This document shows, in pieces, positions 9,431 through 18,073 of a stretch of DNA of 64,000 nucleotides. The DNA lies in contig NZ_JAQURE010000012.1 of NCBI RefSeq assembly GCF_028715765.1, positions 1 through 64,000 of the forward strand. Direction: 5' to 3'. A program made the position numbers and the translations under genes. The stretch comes from Rhodoferax sp. GTDB taxonomy: Bacteria > Pseudomonadota > Gammaproteobacteria > Burkholderiales > Burkholderiaceae_C. Each line of letters begins with the position of its first letter. Positions within the stretch are counted from its first letter, which is position 1. The notes beneath the pieces are model-generated. The model saw only the letters and a list, made by a program, of their open reading frames with translations, did no database searches and was not told the DNA's origin.

Positions 9431-10054
9431 ATGGAAAACTCATCTGAGCACGTTCAGCACGCACCTTGGAACAAGGGTGTGATCGTCAGTCAAAAATCGC
9501 CGTTCAAATTGAAAGAGATCTGGGCTATCCGTGTCCGTCTTCAACTTCAACATCGGGTTCGTGAGCTCGCCATGTTCGACTTGGGACTCGACAGCAAACT
9601 ACGGGCTTGCGATTTGGTCAAGATGCGGGTGCGCGACATATGCCATGGCGAACATATTGCACCGCGTGCCACCGTGATGCAGCAAAAAACCTCGCGGCCA
9701 GTTCAGTTCGAGATAACGTAGCCCACCCGAGATGCTGTCAGCGAGTGGATCAAGGAGGCCAAACTTGGGCAGGACGACTACTTGTTCCCCAGCCGCATTC
9801 ATGAGTCACCCCATATCGGAACCCGCCAATACGCCCGTATTGTGGATTCGTGGGTGACAGAGATTGGGTTGAATCCGTCGGAATATGGAACCCATTCGAT
9901 GCGCAGAACCAAGGCATCCTTGATCTACCGGCGCACAAAAAACTTGCGTGCCGTGCAACTGCTACTTGGACACACCAAATTGGAGAGCACCGTGCGCTAC
10001 CTGGACATCGAGGTCGATGACGCTTTGGAAATGGCCGAGCAGACCGAGATTTGA
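9431..10054 (+). pseudogene. Tyrosine recombinase (phage-type integrase) interrupted by an in-frame TAG at 9719-9721
   Basis: 9431-9721 and 9782-10054 ORFs share a frame; GTHSMRRTKASLIYRRTKNLRAVQLLLGHTKLESTVRYL catalytic-region motif. Confidence 0.85.
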
Positions 10055-10067
10055 TTGGCCAATCGCT

Positions 10068-10388
10068 TCAGGCTGCTACCGAGTGCGCAGACAGGTTGAC
10101 CTGCAGCCGCTCGCGCACTGCCCGAAAAATGGCTGCCAGGTTGTCCATGCTGGGGTTGCCCGTGGGCGACAACATACGGTGCAAACTTTTGCTCGGCTTG
10201 GCGGTCAGCGTTGCGAGTTGCTCGAAACCGATGGTGGCGTTCACCAAGTCACGCAAAATCAGTCGGGCTGTTTCCGGCTCACCATTGAGAAATAGTGTCG
10301 CAGCCTCGTCAAGCAGCGCCTGCGCAAATGACGCGTCACTCTGCACACGCTGGATGACAGTTTCTTTAAAATTTCTGGTTAATGCCAT
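10068..10388 (-). CDS. HTH-type antitoxin / addiction-module antidote-like regulator
   Basis: 106 aa; AKPSKSLHRMLSPTGNPSMDNLAAIFRAVRERL HTH-type C-terminus. Confidence 0.6.
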   Translation of the reverse strand: MALTRNFKETVIQRVQSDASFAQALLDEAATLFLNGEPETARLILRDLVNATIGFEQLATLTAKPSKSLHRMLSPTGNPSMDNLAAIFRAVRERLQVNLSAHSVAA

Positions 10389-10425
10389 TCTATTACCCCT
10401 TGTGCTTGCTGCCTGATTTGGCCGT

Positions 10426-10512
10426 TATCGCCTTATTGTGGTCTACCGTGTCAAAGGAAAGCGCATTGAGGTTATCCGACTGCTACACAGTTCGCAGCAG
10501 TGGCCAGTCTAG
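10426..10512 (+). pseudogene. C-terminal remnant of a RelE/ParE-family toxin
   Basis: Translation YRLIVVYRVKGKRIEVIRLLHSSQQWPV* resembles the RelE/ParE C-terminus; no complete ORF. Confidence 0.5.
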
Positions 10513-10683
10513 GCGCGCTGTCGCCATCTGAGATAGGTGTCTGATCTGTTTCCAGATTCATGAAATTGGCTCATCCGGAACCGGGTATTGGTGGCATTCG
10601 AATAAGCCGGTCGCCATGCCGTTTGTTGATGTCGCTTGAAGAAATTGCTTGCGCGTCCCCGAATTTGATAGCTGTTCGCGCTG

Positions 10684-11838
10684 TCAGCCAGCCGCCTCTT
10701 GCCAGCAGCGGACGTTGATTCCCTCGCGTTGGTAGCTGGTCGGTGCGGCGCAGACCAGGCGCGGCTGGCGCGCGGCATCACCCGCAACGGCCAGCCATTT
10801 GCGCAAGCCTTTGAACAAATCGTTGGTAACGGTGGCGCAAGATTTGATCTCGATCGGCAACAAGCCCTCGGGTTCTTCCAGCAGCAAATCCACTTCCAAG
10901 CCCACGTTGTCACGCCAGAAAAATAGGTTAGAGGCAAACCCGGCGTTGAACCGTGCCTTGAGAAATTCAGACACGATCAGAGTTTCAAACAGCGCGCCGC
11001 GCAACGGGTGAATGGCTAACTGCGTGGTGGTTTGAATGCCCATCAGTGAGGCGGCCAGCGCGCTATCCAGAAAATACAGTTTGGGCATTTTGACGACGCG
11101 CTTGCCCAGATTGCGGTGGTGTGGTCGTAGCAAAAACACGATGTAGCTGGCCTCCAGCACCGACAACCAGGCACGCGCCGTGGTTTGGGCAATGCCTGCA
11201 TCCTGTGCCAGATTGCTCAGGTTGAGCAGTTGACCGGTACGCCCGGCACACAAGCGCAAAAAACGCTGAAAGGCGGACAGGTCCTGCACTTGGCTGATTT
11301 GGCGCACATCGCGCTCCAGGTACGACATGGTGTAGTCTGCCAGCCAGCGTGCCGGGTTCAAGGTGCGCGCATACAGCGCCGGGTAGCCGCCACGCAGCAG
11401 CATGGCATCTAGCTCAGCAGGCAATTGCCCGCAAGCCGACAGCTCGGCGATCGACAGCGGCAGCAATTGCACCAGGGCCGAACGCCCGGCCAAGCTTTGG
11501 GTGATGTTGGCCATCAAGGCAAAATTTTGTGAACCTGTCAGCACGTAGCGACCCATCTGCCCACGGTCATCCACATCGGTCTGAATCCACGAGAAAAGCT
11601 GAGGCACATGCTGCACCTCGTCGATGATGGCACCAAGGGGCCAGCGTGCCAGAAAACTGCGCGGGTCGGTGGTGGCAAATTCGCGCTCGTCAGGCGTTTC
11701 CAGCGACACATAGGGCTTGTCAGGAAAAGCGGCTCGCGCCAAGGTGGTCTTACCCGACTGGCGTGGCCCGGTGATGGTAATGACGGGGTAGCCTGTGCGC
11801 AGTTCATTGAGCAATGTGGTAGCAAAGCGTGGGATCAT
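10684..11838 (-). CDS. AAA ATPase with DUF4143-type C-terminus
   Basis: ITGPRQSGKTTLARAAFPDKPYVSLETPD, IIDEVQHVPQLFSWIQ. Confidence 0.85.
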   Translation of the reverse strand: MIPRFATTLLNELRTGYPVITITGPRQSGKTTLARAAFPDKPYVSLETPDEREFATTDPRSFLARWPLGAIIDEVQHVPQLFSWIQTDVDDRGQMGRYVLTGSQNFALMANITQSLAGRSALVQLLPLSIAELSACGQLPAELDAMLLRGGYPALYARTLNPARWLADYTMSYLERDVRQISQVQDLSAFQRFLRLCAGRTGQLLNLSNLAQDAGIAQTTARAWLSVLEASYIVFLLRPHHRNLGKRVVKMPKLYFLDSALAASLMGIQTTTQLAIHPLRGALFETLIVSEFLKARFNAGFASNLFFWRDNVGLEVDLLLEEPEGLLPIEIKSCATVTNDLFKGLRKWLAVAGDAARQPRLVCAAPTSYQREGINVRCWQEAAG

Positions 11839-11893
11839 AAAAACCTTACAAATTAGCTTTAATTTCATGTAATTGTAAGACTATTTGAATCGA

Positions 11894-12805
11894 TCAACTC
11901 ACCAATCCAGCCACCACATAGTCAATCCACACACGCAATTTCGCCGCCATAAACCGGTTTGACGGGTACAGCAGCCAGACTGTGCCGGCGTAGTGGGTCA
12001 GGTGTTCCCAATCTGCCAGCACCGGCACCAACGCCCCACTGGTCAGGCTGGCGCGGGCGGTAAATTCTGGCAAGCTGGCAATACCCAATGATTGCAACGC
12101 GCCATCCAGACGCACTTCGCTATGGTTGGCAACGTAGCGGCCTGACACTTTAACGCTAACTTCTTCGCCGTTGCGCCCAAAACGCCAGTGCCGATCCAGT
12201 TCGTTCTCACCCAGATAGATGCAACTGTGCTGCGCCAGATCATGCGGATGCTGGGGCACCCCATGTTCGGCCAGGTAGCTCGGGCTGGCACACACCAGAT
12301 GGCGAATGCGCATCAGCGGTCGCCCGGTTAATCCGGGTGGCGGCTCATCGGTGATGCGAATGGCCAGGTCGATGGCTTCTTCAAACAAATCCACCGTGCG
12401 GTCGGTGATGACCAGTTGCACATCTACCTCGGGGTACTGGCGCAAAAAGGCGGGCATCAGCGGGTGCACCACCAACCTGCCAAAGGCTTTGGGCATGCTG
12501 ATACGCACCAGACCACGCGGCGTAGCGGTATGCGTGTCACTCAGCGCAAGCACCTCGCGCGCCGCAGCCACCATGTCCTGGCAGCGGCTGAAAGCTGCAG
12601 TGCCCGCCTCGGTCAGCCGCAGCTTGCGGGTGGTGCGCTCCAGCAGGCGCACGCGCAGCACACCCTCCAGGCGCGCCACCTGGCGGCTGACAGCCGAGGG
12701 GGTGATGCCAAGCTGGCGGGCAGCACCCGAGAAACTACCGGCATCCACCACGCAGGCAAAAACCGCCATATCGGGCAGGCATTCGAGTTGGTTATTGATG
12801 CTCAT
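11894..12805 (-). CDS. LysR-family transcriptional regulator
   Basis: N-terminal HTH AVFACVVDAGSFSGAARQLGITPSAVSRQVARLE; divergent to the DMT transporter gene. Confidence 0.9.
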   Translation of the reverse strand: MSINNQLECLPDMAVFACVVDAGSFSGAARQLGITPSAVSRQVARLEGVLRVRLLERTTRKLRLTEAGTAAFSRCQDMVAAAREVLALSDTHTATPRGLVRISMPKAFGRLVVHPLMPAFLRQYPEVDVQLVITDRTVDLFEEAIDLAIRITDEPPPGLTGRPLMRIRHLVCASPSYLAEHGVPQHPHDLAQHSCIYLGENELDRHWRFGRNGEEVSVKVSGRYVANHSEVRLDGALQSLGIASLPEFTARASLTSGALVPVLADWEHLTHYAGTVWLLYPSNRFMAAKLRVWIDYVVAGLVS

Positions 12806-12896
12806 GGCGCACAAGTTCTATTCTGTTTTACCGGATTATCACGAGAAAGGGTTAAATTGATAATTTCAACTTCTTTAGAAACCATTACCAAGCCAC

Positions 12897-13787
12897 ATGA
12901 CCACCCTCGTCCTGTCTCAGCCGAAAAGCTTGATGCGCCTGTCCGACCTGGCGCTGCTGCTGGTTGCCGTGGTCTGGGGCACCAGTTATGGCGTGGCCAA
13001 AGGCGCGCTGGCCTTTTATCCGGTGCTCGGTTTTTTGGCTGTGCGGTTCATCCTTACCTTTGTGGTGCTCTTGCCCGCGCTGCTGCGCACGGCGGGCCAG
13101 CCCAGGCGCGATGCGCTTCGGTCAGGCTTACCGCTGGGCACGCTGATGCTGGGCATTTTTCTTTGTGAAACCTTTGGTGTGGCAAATACCCAGGCCAGTA
13201 ACGCCGCCTTTTTGATTAGCCTGTGCGTGGTGTTTACTCCCTTTGTTGAGTGGTGGCTGCTGGGCAGCCGCCCGGCACAGGGAATGTTTGTGTTTGCCGG
13301 CATCTCTTTGCTTGGCGCTGCCCTGCTCAGCGGTGAGTTGGCCGGTGAGTTTGGTCTTGGCGATGGTTTGATGCTGGCGGCGGCCGTGCTGCGCGCCATC
13401 AACGTGTGCCAGACCACCAAGCTAACCCGTCATTGCAACGCGACCACTTTGGCGATAACGGCGGTGCAGGCTGGCGTGATTGGTTTTGGCAGCCTGTTGC
13501 TCGCGCTATGCCTACCCGGTGGTTTGCCACCATTGCCGGTGGCGGCTGCCTTTTGGCAGGCCAGTCTGTACCTGGTGCTGGGCTGCACCATCTTTGCCTT
13601 CTTTGCGCAAAACTGGGCGCTGAAACACACGTCGCCCAGCCGCGTCGCCTTGCTGACCAGCAGCGAACCCGCCTTCGGTGCACTGTTTGCCGTGCTCTGG
13701 CTGGGTGAATCGCTCAGCGTCAGCGGCTGGATAGGTGGTGGGCTGATCGTGCTGGCCGCGATGTGGATAGTGCTTCGGCGGGAATAA
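12897..13787 (+). CDS. DMT/EamA-family transporter
   Basis: 296 aa polytopic; VWGTSYGVAKGALAFYPVLGFLAVRFI; HTSPSRVALLTSSEPAFGALFAVLWLGE. Confidence 0.85.
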   Translation: MTTLVLSQPKSLMRLSDLALLLVAVVWGTSYGVAKGALAFYPVLGFLAVRFILTFVVLLPALLRTAGQPRRDALRSGLPLGTLMLGIFLCETFGVANTQASNAAFLISLCVVFTPFVEWWLLGSRPAQGMFVFAGISLLGAALLSGELAGEFGLGDGLMLAAAVLRAINVCQTTKLTRHCNATTLAITAVQAGVIGFGSLLLALCLPGGLPPLPVAAAFWQASLYLVLGCTIFAFFAQNWALKHTSPSRVALLTSSEPAFGALFAVLWLGESLSVSGWIGGGLIVLAAMWIVLRRE

Positions 13788-13818
13788 TTTCACCACTTTC
13801 GACCCTTGCGAAAAATCC

Positions 13819-14190
13819 ATGTCAATCAAATCACCACTCGCCGTCGTTCAAGCCCAACTTGATGCCTACAACGGCAAAGATATTGAAGCGCTTTTAAACA
13901 CGTATGCCTTTGACGCTGAGCAATTCACGCTGCATGGCGAACGCCTGGCGCAAGGTCACGACGAAATGCGCGCGCGCTTTCTGCTCAGATTTGCCGAGCC
14001 GGATTTACATGCACGGCTTCTGTCAAGGGTCGTCATGGGCAACATCGTCATCGACTTTGAATTGATAACCCGCAACTTTCCGGAGGGTCGCGGGACCGTT
14101 GAAATGCTGTGCGTCTATGAGGTCCTGAATGGGCGTATCCAGCAGGCATCTTTTTCGCTGGGGGAAAAGAAACTGGTTGCCGAACTCTGA
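13819..14190 (+). CDS. SnoaL/NTF2-like protein
   Basis: VVQAQLDAYNGKDIEALLNTYAFDAEQF...HGERLAQGHDEMRARF. Confidence 0.6.
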   Translation: MSIKSPLAVVQAQLDAYNGKDIEALLNTYAFDAEQFTLHGERLAQGHDEMRARFLLRFAEPDLHARLLSRVVMGNIVIDFELITRNFPEGRGTVEMLCVYEVLNGRIQQASFSLGEKKLVAEL

Positions 14191-14196
14191 TTTATT

Positions 14197-14817
14197 TTGA
14201 AGCTGGCCTTGTCAACAAGTAGCGAAATGATAAAAAAACACATCACGGTCGGCCTGATTGGCGACTACAACCCATCCGTACCCGCGCACCAGGCGATCCC
14301 GATGGCGCTGCAAGCTGCCGCAGAGACTCTGCACATTGAAGTCGTATTTGAGTGGATTTCCACAGAAGAAATTGCTTCATCTGTACGCGTCTGCGGATTC
14401 GATGGCTTGTGGTGCGTGCCAGCAAGCCCTTATCGCAACATGGACGGTGCGCTGCATGCCATTCGTTACGCCCGCGAAAGCGCCACGCCATTCCTAGGTA
14501 CCTGCGGCGGATTTCAGCACGCCGTCATCGAGTACGCGCGCAACGTAATGGGCTGGGCCGATGCGGATCATGCGGAAACAGCGCTCAATGCAGCCCGCGC
14601 TGTCATTTCGCAGCTGGCGTGCGCGTTGGTCGAAACAACAGGTGTGGTTCGGCTGTACTCTGGCACGCGCATTGCAGCGGCCTATGGTGCCACTGAAGTC
14701 ACAGAGGGATATCGATGCCGATACGGACTCAACCCCGATTTTCAGCCCGAACGTGCTGCTCTCAAGGGTGAATCTGCGCCGCTGGTTGTTTCGTTCATCA
14801 AGGCGTGTGCAGCATGA
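14197..14817 (+). CDS. CTP synthase C-terminal-region-related (GATase-like) protein, probably internally deleted
   Basis: VGLIGDYNPSVPAHQAIP...PFLGTCGGFQHAVIEYARNVMG...QPERAALKGE; short segment between YGLNPDF and QPERAAL. Confidence 0.7.
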   Translation: MKLALSTSSEMIKKHITVGLIGDYNPSVPAHQAIPMALQAAAETLHIEVVFEWISTEEIASSVRVCGFDGLWCVPASPYRNMDGALHAIRYARESATPFLGTCGGFQHAVIEYARNVMGWADADHAETALNAARAVISQLACALVETTGVVRLYSGTRIAAAYGATEVTEGYRCRYGLNPDFQPERAALKGESAPLVVSFIKACAA

Positions 14818-14948
14818 CGACGACCCTCGCTATGGGTCAAACTATGCTGCGCAAGTTGTCGTTCCAGATGCAACTCCAGTAAAGTCTGACGTGTCAGAGT
14901 TCAGCATTTGCTGATTGAAAATTTACAGCCAAGCCTCTTAAGAATTAC

Positions 14949-15080
14949 ATGGTTACTTGCTATCTGCGCTACATCATCGACCCATTCAAGCTCAAGGAAT
15001 TTGAGCACTACGGAAAAATCTGGATGCCACTCGTTGATAAATTTGGTGGAAACCGCCACTTTAAGCAGTTGCCCATCTGA
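14949..15080 (+). pseudogene. NIPSNAP-family protein, N-terminal fragment
   Basis: MVTCYLRYIIDPFKLKEFEHYGKIWMPLVDKFGGNRHFKQLPI* ; truncated after ~36 aa of recognisable family sequence. Confidence 0.6.
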
Positions 15081-15256
15081 ACCACTTGAAGGACAAAGGG
15101 GCCAGGCTCGCATTCAAAGCAGGTGGTGGTGGGCGATGCCGCACTGCGCACCTGATGCCAGCTTCACGCTGATGCGCTATGACCAGTCAGGGATGATTCG
15201 GAGCCCGGTCACTTTTATCCTTATCCCAACCCGACGTTCTGGCCACCACCTGCGCC

Positions 15257-15601
15257 TCAACGTCCTACCGCAACACCCGTTGTCCCAGTCAATGCCTTGT
15301 GCTGTTTGAGCCAATCTCGCATGGCATCGTTGACCCGGGTTTGCCAGCCTTTTCCACCCGACTTGAGTGCCGCCAGCACATCGGCATCAAAGCGAATGGT
15401 GGTGGGCACTTTTGTTGGGGCTTTTTGCGGCCCACGCGCCCGGCGCAATTGGGCCAGGGTGGCATCCGCGCCACCGCCTTGAGTCGCAACGGCTTGTGCC
15501 CAAGAGCCACGCTGACCCGCAACGCCAGCCGGGGCGGCGGCCAAAGCGGCTTGCATTTGTGCCGCGCTAAATAAAGGCTTTGAAGTAGCGTTTGGTTTCA
15601 T
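15257..15601 (-). CDS. BrnA-family antitoxin
   Basis: PTTIRFDADVLAALKSGGKGWQTRVNDAMRDWLKQH. Confidence 0.7.
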   Translation of the reverse strand: MKPNATSKPLFSAAQMQAALAAAPAGVAGQRGSWAQAVATQGGGADATLAQLRRARGPQKAPTKVPTTIRFDADVLAALKSGGKGWQTRVNDAMRDWLKQHKALTGTTGVAVGR

Positions 15602-15780
15602 GTTTATCACCGTTACGGCAAGAAATGAGATGTGGCCCAGTCGCACGTTCAACCCACACCAGCAGCACCACGCGACTATTGAGCCAGCCAAGGCTTTGCA
15701 AGCGCTGTTCGCCATAGGTATCACGCGTGTCTTCTTTGGTCAGCATGGGCGAATCAAAGATGGCTCTAATGAATTTCAAT
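15567..15780 (-). pseudogene. BrnT-family toxin lacking its N-terminus
   Basis: RAIFDSPMLTKEDTRDTYGEQRLQSLGWLNSRVVLLVWVERATGPHLISCRNGDKHETKRYF; N-terminal FxWDxxKxxxNxxKH block absent. Confidence 0.6.
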
Positions 15781-15913
15781 CGGCATCGCCATGGGCGACA
15801 GCCATAGCAGTTTTGACAGCCTGGTGCTTGCCGCCGACGGCGCGATGTACCAAGCCAAGCATCAAGGGCGTGGGTGCTATGTGGTGGCCAATACACCGAG
15901 TCCGTGCTTCTGA
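15776..15913 (+). pseudogene. C-terminal fragment of a GGDEF (diguanylate cyclase) domain
   Basis: SIGIAMGDSHSSFDSLVLAADGAMYQAKHQGRGCYVVANTPSPCF*. Confidence 0.7.
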
Positions 15914-15950
15914 ACCACTGCCCATAGTTTGAGCGCCATTCCGCTGTGTG

Positions 15951-16349
15951 TCAGCGTACCAGCAGGTGCTGGCGAACCCAAGCGGCGAAGGCGGCCTCGT
16001 CGATATCGCCTGCAGCGACGGACAGCATGGTCACAACGCAGTCAGCATCTGTGGCGGTCAACTCAAAGTCGTTGAGTGCCAAAAACAATTCCATGGCGAC
16101 AAAGCCGGTTCGCTTGTTTCCATCAATAAAAGGATGGTTGCGCGAGATCCCATAACCGTAGCTGGCGGCCAGATCAGCCGTATCGGGCGTGCCATAGTTT
16201 TCAAGTTGCTTCGGCCTTGCCAAGGCTGATTCCAGCAAGTTCAAGTCACGCACGCCAGCGCCACCGCCGTGTTCTGCCAACTGTTCATCATGCACGGCGT
16301 GAATCAGGGCGATCTCAATCCACCCCCAGGTTTGTCGCTGGCCACTCAT
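15951..16349 (-). CDS. Doc/Fic-type toxin (death-on-curing family)
   Basis: Fic motif HPFIDGNKRTGF; overlaps upstream antitoxin by 4 nt. Confidence 0.85.
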   Translation of the reverse strand: MSGQRQTWGWIEIALIHAVHDEQLAEHGGGAGVRDLNLLESALARPKQLENYGTPDTADLAASYGYGISRNHPFIDGNKRTGFVAMELFLALNDFELTATDADCVVTMLSVAAGDIDEAAFAAWVRQHLLVR

Positions 16350-16570
16350 TTGGCCAACTCATGCAACACGGCGCGGCGTTTTTTCATGATGCGGCGCGCT
16401 TGCGTCATCTGTTCATCAAAATTCGGGTCATAGGGGGAAATGTTGAACCCATTGGCGGTGTCAGTCATGTACACCGCATCCCCTTTTTCAAGATTGAGTC
16501 GAGCCAAAACTTCCTTGGGCAGAATCACGCCAACCGAATTGCCGATTTGGGTGAGTTTGAGTGCAGTCAT
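16346..16570 (-). CDS. AbrB/MazE/SpoVT-type antitoxin
   Basis: LTQIGNSVGVILPKEVLARLNLEKGDAVYM. Confidence 0.85.
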   Translation of the reverse strand: MTALKLTQIGNSVGVILPKEVLARLNLEKGDAVYMTDTANGFNISPYDPNFDEQMTQARRIMKKRRAVLHELAK

Positions 16571-16587
16571 GGTGAAACCTTCAAAGT

Positions 16588-16603
16588 TATAACGGTTGTT
16601 ATA
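16588..16603. promoter_or_regulatory. Inverted repeat TATAAC-GGTT-GTTATA, candidate operator of the mazE-like/doc operon
   Basis: 6-bp perfect dyad 18 bp upstream of the antitoxin start. Confidence 0.5.
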
Positions 16604-16729
16604 TTATCAGCGCTGATCCAGCTCAGCAAGGCCGCGTTTGGTCGGTGTGGCCTGGCCTCACATCGACAGGTCGGCACGGCTCTTGCAGAGTTGACCGCAC
16701 CCCCATCCAAAATGCGTTGCAACGCCACC

Positions 16730-17332
16730 ATGCTCCACATCTCCAAACTCATCCCCCAAGGCCACGGCCTGGCGGCCGCCTTGCTCAAACGCGCTGGTCA
16801 TGTGGCGCTGGACTGGGACGTGCGGCAAAAAAGCCGGTTCGACGCCACCGACTCCGCTGACCGCCTACTTGGCATTTTTCTGCCGCGTGGCACGGTCGCA
16901 CGCGGTGGCGACGTGCTGGTGGCGCAAGATGGCTCGCTGATCAAGGTGCTGGCTGCGCCGCAAACGGTGCTGAAAATCACCCATTGCCCCAATCACGGCA
17001 CGCCGTTTGACCTGATCCGCGCCGCCTACCACCTGGGCAACCGCCATGTGCCAATCGAGCTGAAACCCGACCACCTCAAAATCGAACCTGACCACGTGCT
17101 GGCCGACATGCTGCGCGCCATGCACCTGGTCGTGACCGAGGTGACCGAACCGTTCGAGCCAGAAAACGGTGCCTACGCCACTGGTGGGCACTTTGGCGGA
17201 CACCACCACGGGCATGACCATGACCATGACCACAACCTGGACCATGCTCAAGTCCACACGCCCGCACCCGCTGCCGTCCCAGATGCGCAGCCACCCCATG
17301 TGCATGGGCCGGGCTGCAGCCACCACCCTTAA
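16730..17332 (+). CDS. ureE: Urease accessory protein UreE with His-rich C-terminal tail
   Basis: MLHISKLIPQGHGLAAALLKRAGHVALDWDVRQKSRFDA; tail GGHHHGHDHDHDHNLDHAQVH. Confidence 0.92.
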   Translation: MLHISKLIPQGHGLAAALLKRAGHVALDWDVRQKSRFDATDSADRLLGIFLPRGTVARGGDVLVAQDGSLIKVLAAPQTVLKITHCPNHGTPFDLIRAAYHLGNRHVPIELKPDHLKIEPDHVLADMLRAMHLVVTEVTEPFEPENGAYATGGHFGGHHHGHDHDHDHNLDHAQVHTPAPAAVPDAQPPHVHGPGCSHHP

Positions 17333-17344
17333 GGCAGAGCCAGC

Positions 17345-18022
17345 ATGCGTGACAGCAGTCTGATTCAGCTGATGTGGCTGGCCTCGCCAGCCTTGCCGAT
17401 TGGTGGTTTTTCTTACTCAGAATGCCTTGAAGCCGCCGTAGATAGTGCTCAAGTAGCTACTGAAAGCGAAGCATCAAACTGGCTGCTGGATCAGCTTGAG
17501 CTGAGTCTGGCACGAAGCGATCTGGCGCTGCTGGCACAAGCCATTCCTGCCTGGCAGGCCGCCGACGCCGGGCGCATAGCGACCCTCAACGCCTGGGCGT
17601 TGCAAACCCGAGAAAGCAGCGAACTGCGTGCGCAAACCGAGCAAATGGGCCGCAGTTTGCTGGAGTGGCTGCGCAACCACACCACTGCCAAACCAGCGCA
17701 GATTGAGCTGTTGGCCAATGGGCAACCCACCTATCCCATCGCGTTTGCCTTGGCCGCCAGCAGCACGGCCGCACCCCTGCGCGACTGCCTGCTGGCCTAC
17801 GCCTTTGGCTGGGCCGAGAACATGGTGCAGGCGGCCATCAAATCGGTGCCGCTGGGTCAAAGCGCTGGGCAGCGCATCCTCTCCAGACTGGCCGCAGAAA
17901 TTCCTGCAGTCGTCGACCACGCACTGGCGGCAACCGACGACACACGCCAGGCGTTTGCCCCCATGCTGGCCATCTTGAGCGCCCAGCACGAGGTGCAATA
18001 TTCAAGGCTTTTCAGGTCCTAG
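17345..18022 (+). CDS. ureF: Urease accessory protein UreF
   Basis: [27 protein letters not shown]; position between ureE and ureG. Confidence 0.95.
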   Translation: MRDSSLIQLMWLASPALPIGGFSYSECLEAAVDSAQVATESEASNWLLDQLELSLARSDLALLAQAIPAWQAADAGRIATLNAWALQTRESSELRAQTEQMGRSLLEWLRNHTTAKPAQIELLANGQPTYPIAFALAASSTAAPLRDCLLAYAFGWAENMVQAAIKSVPLGQSAGQRILSRLAAEIPAVVDHALAATDDTRQAFAPMLAILSAQHEVQYSRLFRS

Positions 18023-18049
18023 ACCTTATATTTAAAGCATAAGCAGCTA
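18015..18049 (-). repeat. Family A repeat (divergent) overlapping the ureF stop codon
   Basis: GGTCCTAGACCTTATATTTAAAGCATAAGCAGCTA; contains the TAG stop. Confidence 0.6.
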
Positions 18050-18073
18050 CACATTTTGAATAAAACACCGACC

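Noticed and set aside
10664-10700. Partial match TTTGATAGCTGTTCGCGCTGTCAG to family A near the AAA ATPase stop
   Set aside because: Only the left half resembles the consensus; the second arm is absent, so not counted.
14197-14820. Selenocysteine readthrough at the TGA ending the GATase-like ORF
   Set aside because: Family includes selenoproteins, but here the active-site position is a TGC Cys codon (GTCGG) and the terminal TGA follows a normal C-terminus; no SECIS considered likely.
17425-17470. Possible family A relic inside ureF (GTAGATAGTGCTCAAGTAGCTACTGAAAGC)
   Set aside because: Similarity limited to TAGCTACT plus a few bases; within a normal UreF coding region; likely coincidence.
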